Below are positions 1 to 7,143 of a DNA stretch of 24,355 nt, in pieces. The stretch covers positions 1 through 24,355 of the forward strand of contig DASWJQ010000089.1 in NCBI GenBank assembly GCA_036397095.1, written 5' to 3'. Position 1 is the first letter of the stretch. Every line of letters starts with the position of its first letter. The notes under the pieces were generated by a model. It made no database searches. It saw nothing but the letters and a program-made list of their open reading frames with translations, and was not told the DNA's origin. Position numbers and translations under genes: made by a program. The stretch comes from DASWJQ01 sp036397095. Its GTDB lineage: Bacteria; Chloroflexota; Anaerolineae; Anaerolineales; E44-bin32.

Positions 1-197
1 TCTGGATCAGACTGACCTGTCGATCCCTCCGCGACGTTGAGAGAAATTGAAGTAGCTGCTCGTCGCAGTTGCTGCGCCAAATTGAAGCGCTCTTTACTCG
101 GCAATCGCTCAGCAACTGCATACATCTCGTCGATTAGCTCCAGTGACAGATCCCACACTTCCAACCTCTCGAACTTGAACTTCCGCATCCTCGCCAT
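1..197 (-). CDS. Four-helix-bundle protein (23S rRNA intervening-sequence / S23 type), N-terminal part
   Basis: Reading the minus strand from an ATG at 197 gives 65 codons open to the window edge, so the gene is cut and its 3' part lies outside. The peptide has the family's usual N-terminal pattern: a FERLEVW segment near residues 9-15, a helix with ELIDEMY, then LPSKERFNLA, QLRRAATSIS and NVAEGSTGQS at residues 54-63. A purine-rich Shine-Dalgarno stretch (AGGGGGG, 210-204) sits 6 nt before the ATG, which supports this start over the in-frame ATG at 188. Family members are about 115-130 aa long; some are encoded inside 23S rRNA intervening sequences, but many are free-standing genes of unknown role. 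Nothing here suggests rRNA. The gene is separated from the polysaccharide operon by 174 bp containing a heptamer repeat and is probably unrelated to it. Confidence 0.85.
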   Translation of the reverse strand, partial: MARMRKFKFERLEVWDLSLELIDEMYAVAERLPSKERFNLAQQLRRAATSISLNVAEGSTGQSDP

Positions 198-314
198 TGA
201 TATCCCCCCTCGAGTCTCGTCGTCGCAAGGTCAATCTGGAACTCTCTCTTCTCGACGACACCTTGCCGACAACCCAATGATCTCCCGATGGCGCTTCTTC
301 ATATGCGATTCGCG

Positions 315-370
315 GTCTGCCGTCTGCCGTCTGCGGTCTACCGTCTGCCGTCCACGGTCCATGGTCCTCG
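315..370. repeat. Heptanucleotide tandem repeat, eight degenerate units
   Basis: Eight contiguous 7-mers on the plus strand all begin GTC: GTCTGCC, GTCTGCC, GTCTGCG, GTCTACC, GTCTGCC, GTCCACG, GTCCATG, GTCCTCG. The array starts 1 nt beyond the stop codon of the deacetylase gene and lies wholly in the gap before the four-helix-bundle gene. The units drift progressively from GTCTGCC to GTCCAYG, as expected of an old array. There are no spacers, so it is not CRISPR. Function unknown. The rest of the gap (198-314) shows nothing I can name, and I see no clear terminator hairpin. Confidence 0.8.
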
Positions 371-371
371 C

Positions 372-1010
372 TCAATTTCCCCGCCCAAACGCCCCTACAA
401 TCCGTAGAATGTCAAACCCCTCGGCGTAGGGCCGCTCGGCCAGGGCGCCGTGCCGAACCAGCGTCGCCCGCACCACAGCCGGATCGAAGTAGTAGCGCTG
501 GCCATAGGTCTTGTATTCGGCCAAGGCTTTCAGTTTGCGCTCTACGTCGTCCTGGCTGACTTCAACCAGGAAATGCGGGAAGAAGCCATGGGACGAGCGC
601 AGGACATCAAAACCGAGTACCGAAGTGCCGCGGAAGGCCCGCAAGGCCTCCTGGGTGACCACGCCATGGTCCTGGTGAATATCGGCAAGGGTGTGCACAA
701 AGACGATATCGGGGCGGTGCTCCCGATTAAGCTGGTACAGGTACTCAAGGATCTGCTGCCGGTCGCGGGCAAAATTGCGGGTCTCGAATGCGCCGAGCAA
801 GACCGACCCGGCGGGTACCCCGAGCACCTCCATGCTGCGCTTGTGCTCATCGACAAGGTCCGCCAGCTCCGGGTTGTCCTGGTTGTCGGAGAGCGTGACG
901 CACACTATGTCCGCCCGGCCGCCGATGTTAGCCAGCAACGCGCCACAGCCCAACTCGATATCGTCCGGGTGGGCCCCCAAGAACATGACCTTGCGACCGT
1001 AGAATTGCAC
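372..1010 (-). CDS. PIG-L (LmbE-like) family deacetylase
   Basis: Probable zinc-dependent N-deacetylase acting on an N-acetylated sugar or sugar nucleotide in the cytoplasm. The 212-aa product has the family's metal and catalytic signature AHPDD at residues 13-17 and the second metal motif HQDH at 112-115, in a Rossmann-like fold of about the usual length (210-250 aa). I chose the GTG at 1010 because a GGAGAG lies about 7 nt upstream and AHPDD then falls near the N terminus. The longer reading frame to 1055 would run 29 nt into the methyltransferase gene and adds a low-complexity leader. It is the last gene of the long operon, 16 nt after the methyltransferase. The substrate cannot be told from sequence; context suggests a sugar of the exported glycan. 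Confidence 0.88.
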   Translation of the reverse strand: MQFYGRKVMFLGAHPDDIELGCGALLANIGGRADIVCVTLSDNQDNPELADLVDEHKRSMEVLGVPAGSVLLGAFETRNFARDRQQILEYLYQLNREHRPDIVFVHTLADIHQDHGVVTQEALRAFRGTSVLGFDVLRSSHGFFPHFLVEVSQDDVERKLKALAEYKTYGQRYYFDPAVVRATLVRHGALAERPYAEGFDILRIVGAFGRGN

Positions 1011-1026
1011 GCTCGTCTCTCCGCCC

Positions 1027-1827
1027 CTACTTGGTGGCGACAATCCCGCCAACAACCTTGGTCATGACAAGCCCACCGTCGGACCCGGCCCGGCGCTGGG
1101 CGACCTGGCTGATCTTTTCCATGATCTCGTTGAAGTCTTCTTTGTCCTTGAAGAAAGCGCCCCACAATTTGCGGTCCTCCGACAGCGAGGCCCGCGTGTA
1201 CTCAATAAAGGGAGCCGCCTCCGCGAAGCGCAGCGGATTTTCGAACCGGTGCAATTCGGTTAACGAGAACTTGCCGCTGATCGTCTCCAGGATCTCGCTG
1301 GCGTAGCGCGAGCTGCCGGGCATCGGCGGAATGGTCCGGCCGGTGGCTTCCTCGATAACATCATAGAAGGTCTGCTTGTTCTCTGGCATTGGCCCGGTGG
1401 TGAACAGCTTGCCACCGGGCTTGAGGATGCGGTGCATCTCTCCGATCGTGAAGGGGATGTCCTCCGCATAATAGATGGCGAAGCAGCATGAAACCAGGTC
1501 GTAGCTGTTATCGTCGAGCGGGAAGCGCTTGTTGAAATCGAGCTCGATCACCTTGATGTCGGCGCCGGCCGCGTTCACTCGCTGGCGCGCTTGGTCGAGC
1601 AGATCCTGGTTGACATCGCCGCCTTCGATCTGGGCTTGACCACCGAGGGCCCGGTGAAAAGCCAGCAGTTGTTTCCCCGAGCCGCAGCCGACATCGAAGA
1701 TGCGCATGCCGGGTTGAAGATCAATCGTGTCAAGCATCCACGCATCGATATCTCGACTGCCATACTGGTCATGGATACTGATGCGCGTTGCCAGGTCTTC
1801 GATGGTTTCTTCGTAGTCAAACTTCAT
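1027..1827 (-). CDS. Class I SAM-dependent methyltransferase (Methyltransf_11/25 type)
   Basis: The 266-aa product has the SAM-binding motif I DVGCGSGKQ at residues 45-53, the acidic ribose-binding turn GGDVN at 69-73, a YDLVSCCFAIYY segment for motif II, and ILKPGGKLF at 134-142. This is a standard small-molecule methyltransferase layout with a helical C-terminal extension. The ATG at 1827 has AGGAG about 8 nt upstream, and the gene overlaps the end of the preceding glycosyltransferase by 11 nt, suggesting coupled translation. Context (glycosyltransferases upstream, deacetylase downstream) points to O- or N-methylation of a glycan residue or precursor. That role is inference. It is one of three methyltransferases in the operon. 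Confidence 0.85.
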   Translation of the reverse strand: MKFDYEETIEDLATRISIHDQYGSRDIDAWMLDTIDLQPGMRIFDVGCGSGKQLLAFHRALGGQAQIEGGDVNQDLLDQARQRVNAAGADIKVIELDFNKRFPLDDNSYDLVSCCFAIYYAEDIPFTIGEMHRILKPGGKLFTTGPMPENKQTFYDVIEEATGRTIPPMPGSSRYASEILETISGKFSLTELHRFENPLRFAEAAPFIEYTRASLSEDRKLWGAFFKDKEDFNEIMEKISQVAQRRAGSDGGLVMTKVVGGIVATK

Positions 1828-2830
1828 GGGGGTTGCTCCTGTTCGGGGTTTCGGATTCTACCATGTGGCTCCTTGCGGCCTGCTCGTCCGATGTTCCGTC
1901 GCCGGGCGTGGGCGAGACGGCTTCCGACCCCCCACCCCCACGAGACCAGAAATAGCGGGCCGCTTCGACTGGATGAAACAACAAGCGAACGAACCGCGCG
2001 GGCAAGCCGGCGCCTAGTCGGACGATCAGCGCTGCCTCCAGACTGCGGCGCCAGCCTCGCTGCCACGGCCGGATGGGTTCGATCCCGTCCTGCGTCAGGC
2101 GCCAGGTCGCGTCCCGCAGCCGGAAGACGGTTTCAACCCCACCGGCCAAGCTTATATTAGCCAGGCTCTCCGGGTGCCGGTAATGTGGCCGGCCACCGGG
2201 CAAATGACCGTAGTCGTGCTGCTGATGGATGGCCGTCACCGCCCGTGTTGCATCGACCAGCGCTGCCCCGCGGCGACGGCAGGCGTACAGCATCCAGTTG
2301 TCCCAACCAGCCCGTCCAAGGGCGAAGGCCGGCATCTGCTCGAAAAGGCCGCGCGGAAAGACGAAGTAGTCACTCCCCATGGGCCGGTGCAGGCTGGATT
2401 GGGCGCGCAGGCGGGTCGTCGCATCCGGTTCGGACAACTCGGATGAGCTGAGTTCATGCTTAATGTCGATATCCCAACGCTGGCCGACCAGGCAGTACCG
2501 GCTAAAGTGTTCTGACACCCGTTGGACGGCAGCCAGTAGGTCTGGGAACAACAAGACATCCGCATTGACATAACACAGAATGTCGTGCCGCGCCCGCCGC
2601 TCCGCCTGGCCGAAGATCGAATCGAGCAGCGGCGTGCCCACCTGGCTGCGCTCGACCTGGGGGATGTGGGCTGCACCGATTGAATCGGCAGCCCGCCGGA
2701 TGCCGGGCTCATCGCCAAAGACCAGGACCTCTACCTCGTCTCCCAATGCCTGCCACGATCGAAGGGCATTGCGTTGGATCAGGCCAATCTGACCTATGAA
2801 CGGTTTGGGGGCGCTGAACACTGTGATCAA
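1817..2830 (-). CDS. Putative GT-A-fold glycosyltransferase
   Basis: About 337 aa. The N terminus reads ITVFSAPKPF followed by IGQIGLIQRNALRSW. The central part has a DxD-like YVNADVLLFPDLL (NAD at residues 89-91), then GSDYFVFPR at 152-160, GRAGWDNWM at 172-180 and HQQHDYGHL at 202-210, a pattern typical of uncharacterised bacterial GT-A-like transferases. The open frame runs upstream to 3115, but those 95 residues lie antiframe within the preceding gene and look non-coding. I place the start at a TTG (2830) that overlaps the preceding TGA by 4 nt; a GTG at 2821, about 10 nt after GGTGGAG, is the alternative. The last 40 residues are polar and low-complexity. Donor and acceptor are unknown. 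Confidence 0.75.
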   Translation of the reverse strand: MITVFSAPKPFIGQIGLIQRNALRSWQALGDEVEVLVFGDEPGIRRAADSIGAAHIPQVERSQVGTPLLDSIFGQAERRARHDILCYVNADVLLFPDLLAAVQRVSEHFSRYCLVGQRWDIDIKHELSSSELSEPDATTRLRAQSSLHRPMGSDYFVFPRGLFEQMPAFALGRAGWDNWMLYACRRRGAALVDATRAVTAIHQQHDYGHLPGGRPHYRHPESLANISLAGGVETVFRLRDATWRLTQDGIEPIRPWQRGWRRSLEAALIVRLGAGLPARFVRLLFHPVEAARYFWSRGGGGSEAVSPTPGDGTSDEQAARSHMVESETPNRSNPHEV

Positions 2831-4287
2831 GCTCCACCCCGCGCCAACATGGCGAGCAGGTTCTCGGCCGTTCGACGGCCGGCGCTGCCATCCGTAAAAG
2901 TGATTTCGCGCTCGACAAAAGCCAGCCGCGCAGCCCGGTCCAATTCCGGCTGCTGCAGGTAGGCATTGATCGCCTGCAAAACCCCATCCTCGCTGAGGGC
3001 CACTTTGCCTGCGCCTGCCCGGCGGAACCTCTGGTGGGTTGGCCATTCGCCGATTTGCGACAGCGGCAACGAATACTTGCGTGGCCAATTCCAACCGCCC
3101 GGCTGGTCCAGACACAGTGCGATGATCGGCCGGTCATGGACAGCCGCCTCGACAACCATGGTCGAATAGACGGTCAGGAAGACATCACTGTGGGCCAGCA
3201 TGGAGGCCTTCTCCTCCATGTCCTCGCCCGAGTAGTGACCCAAGGAGGCGCCCAGTGGAACCGGCTCGACCACCCGGACGTGCTTGGAAGAGTTGGCCAG
3301 GTCGTGGATCCGTTGGCGCTCTTCCTGGAAGAGATGGACATCCAAGAAGTGGTTCGGGTGCAGCCGAATCAACAGTTGACAAGGCGCATCGAGACGATCG
3401 CTTTCGACCAACTTGACCAAGGTCTCGACATTGCGCCAGTTGGGTGCGAACGACACGAAGCTGCAGGCGTAGGACAGCAGCTTGCGTGCTGGGTCCAGGC
3501 GATGAAGCCGCAAGTACGCCTGGCGGTCCAACGCCCAACGGCCGTCCAGGTAGCCGTCGTAGGTCGGAATGCCGCCGTGATACACGTGTGTCGGGTCCCA
3601 ATCCGAACCCAGCACCAGTTCGTCCCGTTGAATGGCCGACCAACACGTAGCAAAATCTACTTTGGCACCAGGGATGGCATAGCTGCTCGGGTTGTCCCAG
3701 CCCACGATGACGGTTGCCGTAGGGATGCCCGCCTGGTGCGCTTCTCGGAGCAGATAGCGATCGAGACGCCAGCCGGGTGTGCTGGCAACAACCAGGTCGG
3801 GTCGATAGCTGGACAGCATGTCGGTGTACATCCCGGGGACGAGGCGCTGCTGCAGGTCAACGAGCAAGCTCCGCAAGCCGCGGGAGCGGCGCAGCAATGC
3901 GATCAACAGCCAGGCAAGCGGCATCCAGATCCGCCGCCAATTGGATTGTTCGACGGCGACCTGTTCGATGTAACTGTCCATCGCTTCGGTGTTGATCCGG
4001 TTGGAACCGCCGACGCGACGCAAGAAATGCAACCACCACTGAAGTCCTGGTTGGTGGCTGCGCTCAAACCTCTCCGCCTGCGCCAACCGCAGCCCCCCAA
4101 TCGTCAGCCCGGGCCGGCCAAAGCGCGCCTCCACCTGTTCGACCAGTGCATCATCGGTCAACAGGGTCGCCTCAACACCATTGGCCAACAAGTGCGGGAC
4201 AACCTCGGACTGGAGGAAGTAAACGATGGCCAGTCCGTGATCGGCGCTGATCAGCAGTCGCTTGCGCGGGGTCTGTTCGGCAATCAT
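2827..4287 (-). CDS. CDP-glycerol glycerophosphotransferase-like / surface carbohydrate biosynthesis protein
   Basis: 486 aa, apparently two GT-B-like lobes. The N-terminal half has a Rossmann-like start (RLLISADHGLAIVYF) and a positively charged amphipathic stretch near residues 118-150 (WMPLAWLLIALLRRSRGLR) that could touch the membrane. The C-terminal half carries RLHPNHF at 308-314 and YSTMVVEAAVHDRPII at 374-389, the His-Pro and Ser-Thr/Glu-Ala elements seen in CDP-glycerol transferase and capsule-synthesis proteins. Start is the ATG at 4287, sharing ATGA with the stop of the preceding GT2, so translation is probably coupled. It may add a polyol phosphate or a sugar; the sequence does not decide between them. 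A second protein of this broad superfamily lies at 12086-13738. Confidence 0.7.
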   Translation of the reverse strand: MIAEQTPRKRLLISADHGLAIVYFLQSEVVPHLLANGVEATLLTDDALVEQVEARFGRPGLTIGGLRLAQAERFERSHQPGLQWWLHFLRRVGGSNRINTEAMDSYIEQVAVEQSNWRRIWMPLAWLLIALLRRSRGLRSLLVDLQQRLVPGMYTDMLSSYRPDLVVASTPGWRLDRYLLREAHQAGIPTATVIVGWDNPSSYAIPGAKVDFATCWSAIQRDELVLGSDWDPTHVYHGGIPTYDGYLDGRWALDRQAYLRLHRLDPARKLLSYACSFVSFAPNWRNVETLVKLVESDRLDAPCQLLIRLHPNHFLDVHLFQEERQRIHDLANSSKHVRVVEPVPLGASLGHYSGEDMEEKASMLAHSDVFLTVYSTMVVEAAVHDRPIIALCLDQPGGWNWPRKYSLPLSQIGEWPTHQRFRRAGAGKVALSEDGVLQAINAYLQQPELDRAARLAFVEREITFTDGSAGRRTAENLLAMLARGGA

Positions 4288-5234
4288 CGGTTGAAGTAGG
4301 CGCGGAAGATGGTGTCATAGATCTTAAGCAGCCCCCGTTTGATCCATCGATTCTCGAGGACGCGCCTTGCAAGGCTGCGCTCGGCCGGTTCGATGGTCCC
4401 GGCCTGCGGGATGGGCTTGAGCGTGTTGCTCAAGTTATTCATGAGCGGCGCAACCGTCATAAGCCGCAGATACCCTGCCTGGTCCATCCGCCGATCGAGG
4501 TCGCGAACCTGACCCATCGGGCGATCCATCTCGAACGGCAGGAACTGCTGCAGCACCTGTTTGTAGGCCACGAATTGGTAGTGGGAGGCGCCGGCCATCG
4601 CCTGCTTGCCGCGGAAGGTAAGCCGAACGTCTTCTGTGCTTTCAAAACGTTGGCGGATCTCGGACTCCTCCTGCCCCAGACTCAGGTCAAACTCACGGAA
4701 GACGGGCCACGGTATGAACTGGCCCCGCTCAACATCCGCCTCCGGATCTGACTGGGCCCAGTCTACCGTCGCCTGATACAGCTCAGGCGGCGTGCGAAAC
4801 GGCCGGCCTGTGACCATGCCCACGCGCGGGAAGGTCTCAAGAAGTTGGACGGACTGGCTGAGCCAGCCTGGGTAAAAGCGGGCATCCGAATCTGTGTAAG
4901 CAATGACCTCCCCAGGAGCCGCCGCCAGCATGACATTCCAGGCGCCCCCCTTGCCCAGGTTCTTCTCCGAGAGCAGGAGGAATTGAATCCGGCCGGCCGC
5001 CTGGGCCTGTCGCAGGTAGTCAACGGTCTCCTGGCAACTGCCGTTGTCGAAGACGAGCAAGTCGTGCTCCACATCGGTGTGCTGCCACAGGCTCTCCATA
5101 CAAGCCTGCAATACCTCCAAGGAGTGGCGATGGAAGCCGGCCAGAAAGGGAACATAGCTGAGCACGGCCACGGTCACGCGCTGCGGCCTGGCAACATGAG
5201 AGATGAACTTGGCCGGATTCTGTCCCTGGCGCAT
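4284..5234 (-). CDS. Glycosyltransferase family 2 (GT-A)
   Basis: The 316-aa product begins with a short polar leader, then VTVAVLSYVPF (residues 20-30), the nucleotide-sugar-binding VFDNGS at 61-66, LGKGGAWNVML in the 90s and the DxD-type TDSDARFYPGW at 114-124 (DSD at 115-117). These are the classic GT2 elements. The ATG at 5234 lies 2 nt after the stop of the cytidylyltransferase gene. No transmembrane segment is evident, so it probably acts at the cytoplasmic face on a lipid-linked chain. Adjacency to the NeuB/SpsF-type genes raises the possibility that it works in the same branch, but GT2 enzymes rarely use CMP-nonulosonates, so this is not assigned. Confidence 0.85.
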   Translation of the reverse strand: MRQGQNPAKFISHVARPQRVTVAVLSYVPFLAGFHRHSLEVLQACMESLWQHTDVEHDLLVFDNGSCQETVDYLRQAQAAGRIQFLLLSEKNLGKGGAWNVMLAAAPGEVIAYTDSDARFYPGWLSQSVQLLETFPRVGMVTGRPFRTPPELYQATVDWAQSDPEADVERGQFIPWPVFREFDLSLGQEESEIRQRFESTEDVRLTFRGKQAMAGASHYQFVAYKQVLQQFLPFEMDRPMGQVRDLDRRMDQAGYLRLMTVAPLMNNLSNTLKPIPQAGTIEPAERSLARRVLENRWIKRGLLKIYDTIFRAYFNR

Positions 5235-5236
5235 GT

Positions 5237-6022
5237 TCAGGAACCCCTGGAGGCCGGCGTGCGCGGATCCACGTCGTTGAGCGCCCGGTGTTGGACATTG
5301 GCGTTGATCTGCCGCAACGCTGGCTGCTCATCGAGAAGTTCGAGGACTTGCCCCCAATGGAAGTCCGTCCGTGGCGCAAACGCCGCGTAAACCGCTCGCA
5401 CAAATGCCAGGTCCTCGGGAGTGTCGACTGTCCAACGCAGCTTGCCCAAATCCCGCTCGCTGTCGAGCAGTGCAATGCGGAAGCGACCCGGCTCGTCATA
5501 CAGGTAGGGCATGACATGTTCGCGCTGGTGAGGTTGGTCCGCGTCGCGGCAAGCTCGTTCCAGTGCCGCCCGTGAGCAGACTTCGGTGTCGAGGCCAATG
5601 GGGAAGGTGCGGTGGTCCGGCAATCGGTTGGCTGCAAAGTCGAGCGGTGGCCGCGCTTCTTGAAAAAGACGGATGGTAGCTTCGCTGATGCTCGGATCGA
5701 GCAATGGACAATCGCCTGTCAAGCGCACGATCACATCGGCCTCGAGCTCGGAGGCTGCCTGGCAGAAACGGGCCAGGACATCATGCGCCTCGCCACGGAC
5801 GAGCGGCCAGCCCATGGCCTCCCCCAGGGCCGCGATCGGATCGTCCGTCGCCTGATCGGAGGTTGCCACCGCCACATCATCCACGCTGGCAATGCGACGG
5901 GCACGCTCGACGACGCGGGCCAGCATCGGGGCACCGGCAATCTCCGCCAGCACCTTGCCGGGGAGGCGCTCAGAGCCCATACGCGCCTGAACAATCGCCA
6001 CCACCCGTCGCTCGCTCGTCAT
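5237..6022 (-). CDS. spsF: SpsF/NeuA-like cytidylyltransferase (CMP-nonulosonate synthetase type)
   Basis: The 261-aa product carries the CTP-binding signature VQARMGSERLPGKVL at residues 11-25, VIVRLTGDCPLLDP at 97-110 (metal-binding Asp in GDC), FPIGLDTEV at 140-148, QREHVMPYLY at 166-175 and RWTVDTPEDL at 196-205. This is the SpsF-like branch of the NeuA/KdsB superfamily, of normal length. In characterised relatives the enzyme couples CTP to a sugar acid, giving a CMP-sugar. With the NeuB-type synthase two genes upstream it most likely activates the same nonulosonic acid; the exact sugar is not determined. The start ATG at 6022 shares ATGA with the stop of the GT4 gene. Confidence 0.85.
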   Translation of the reverse strand: MTSERRVVAIVQARMGSERLPGKVLAEIAGAPMLARVVERARRIASVDDVAVATSDQATDDPIAALGEAMGWPLVRGEAHDVLARFCQAASELEADVIVRLTGDCPLLDPSISEATIRLFQEARPPLDFAANRLPDHRTFPIGLDTEVCSRAALERACRDADQPHQREHVMPYLYDEPGRFRIALLDSERDLGKLRWTVDTPEDLAFVRAVYAAFAPRTDFHWGQVLELLDEQPALRQINANVQHRALNDVDPRTPASRGS

Positions 6023-7143
6023 GTAAGCTGTACCCGCTGACTTTGGACGAAGTTATAGGCTGCCAACAGGCGTGGAAAGTTCTCCGACCAATCCGCCTTG
6101 GCTTCAGCGATCCGGCGGTTGGCCACACCCATCCGCTCCCAAGTCTCGGGTCCGGCGGCAATGGCTCGACCCATCGCCTCAACCAGCGCCGGTTGATCCT
6201 TGACCTTGAACCACCATCCGCCTTGGCCCGATTCGATCCACTCGCGATTGCCGGCGATATCCGACACCACGGCCGGCAGCCCACACGCCATCGCTTGCAG
6301 CAATGAAATCGACGATCCGTCGCTATGGGAGGCGCTCAGGTACAGATCGGATGCTTGGAAATACGCAGGCAAGTTCATCTCGGGAACATGTCCGGCAAAC
6401 GCAACCCGGTCGATTACGCTTCCCCGTTCGAATAGCTGGCGCAGGTCCGGCGCCAACGAACCGGTGCCCAACAGCAGGAGCCTGGCGTGCGGCTCGGTTT
6501 GTGCCAACGCCACGAAGGCTTGCGCCAGTTCCGGCAGGCCGTAGACCGGCTCCCAACCCCGTGTCGAGAGCAAGACAATCTCATCGGTTCCCCAGCCAAA
6601 CCGGGCTCGCAGCGCCGGCGAGGCCCCGGGTCGAAAGCGATTCAGGTCAACACCCCATGGGAACAGGAACATGCGCCGGCGTGGCATGCCCAGCTCTGCC
6701 GCCTTGTCGGCAACGGCCTGACAATCGCCAACGAAGGCCACACTGCGGGCCAGCGTCCAACGCGCCAGCCAGCGACCGAGACCGCGTTGCGCGCCGAGCA
6801 TCAAATCGGAACCCCAGGACATCGTCAACAGACCACCCCGATCTGCCAGGGCAGCCAGCGAGGCAGTCGACTGGACCGGGCCGGCGTGGACAACATCCGG
6901 TGCATACCGCCGGAGCACCGACCGGACCTCGAGTGCCGCCCGCGGCCAGTCCCACGCGCGGAGCCGCCTGCGGCCACCCCACCAATCGATCGCCTCAATC
7001 CCCGGCGGGACCGGCCTGGCCTCCAGTTGAGGCCCCCACTCCTCAAGCTGAAGGAAGGCGACCTGGTGCTCGGTCTCGGCCAGACTGGCCAAGAAGCGGT
7101 GGTCGTGGGGGGTGTAGCGTCGAGAGAAATAAACAACGCGCAC
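6019..7143 (-). CDS. Glycosyltransferase family 4-like (GT-B)
   Basis: 374 aa. The N-terminal acceptor lobe (MRVVYFSRRYTPHDHRF, then APDVVHAGPVQ near 81-91 and MSWGSDLM near 108-115) is followed by FPWGVDLNRFRP at 161-172 and a C-terminal donor lobe with STRGWEPVYGLPELAQAF, LLLLGTGS and SHSDGSSISLLQAMACGLP at 272-290. The last segment is the EX7E region of GT4 enzymes, but here the two glutamates are Asp275 and Gln283. Start is a GTG at 7143 directly abutting the TAG of the NeuB-type gene (TAGGTG), with GGGAG 6 nt before it. Acts in the cytoplasm on a nucleotide-sugar donor; sugar unknown. Confidence 0.85.
   Translation of the reverse strand: MRVVYFSRRYTPHDHRFLASLAETEHQVAFLQLEEWGPQLEARPVPPGIEAIDWWGGRRRLRAWDWPRAALEVRSVLRRYAPDVVHAGPVQSTASLAALADRGGLLTMSWGSDLMLGAQRGLGRWLARWTLARSVAFVGDCQAVADKAAELGMPRRRMFLFPWGVDLNRFRPGASPALRARFGWGTDEIVLLSTRGWEPVYGLPELAQAFVALAQTEPHARLLLLGTGSLAPDLRQLFERGSVIDRVAFAGHVPEMNLPAYFQASDLYLSASHSDGSSISLLQAMACGLPAVVSDIAGNREWIESGQGGWWFKVKDQPALVEAMGRAIAAGPETWERMGVANRRIAEAKADWSENFPRLLAAYNFVQSQRVQLT

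Noticed and set aside
315..370. Heptamer array as a possible CRISPR
   Set aside because: Units are 7 nt, contiguous and without spacers.
37..429. Plus-strand 130-codon frame at the left end
   Set aside because: It runs antisense to the well-supported four-helix-bundle gene, through the heptamer array and into the deacetylase end; composition is Ser/Arg-rich with no motif.
2140..2165. AT-rich TAATATAA on the minus strand as an internal promoter
   Set aside because: It falls in the middle of the GT-A-like gene, encodes ordinary residues (Asn-Ile-Ser) and has no convincing -35.
2831..3115. N-terminal extension of the GT-A-like gene
   Set aside because: The 95 extra residues overlap the C-terminal coding region of the preceding gene and are low-complexity; the conserved start begins at ITVFSAPKPF.
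3034..4299. Plus-strand 421-codon frame
   Set aside because: Fully antisense to the CDP-glycerol-transferase-like gene, whose motifs and ATGA coupling are clear; a by-product of high GC.
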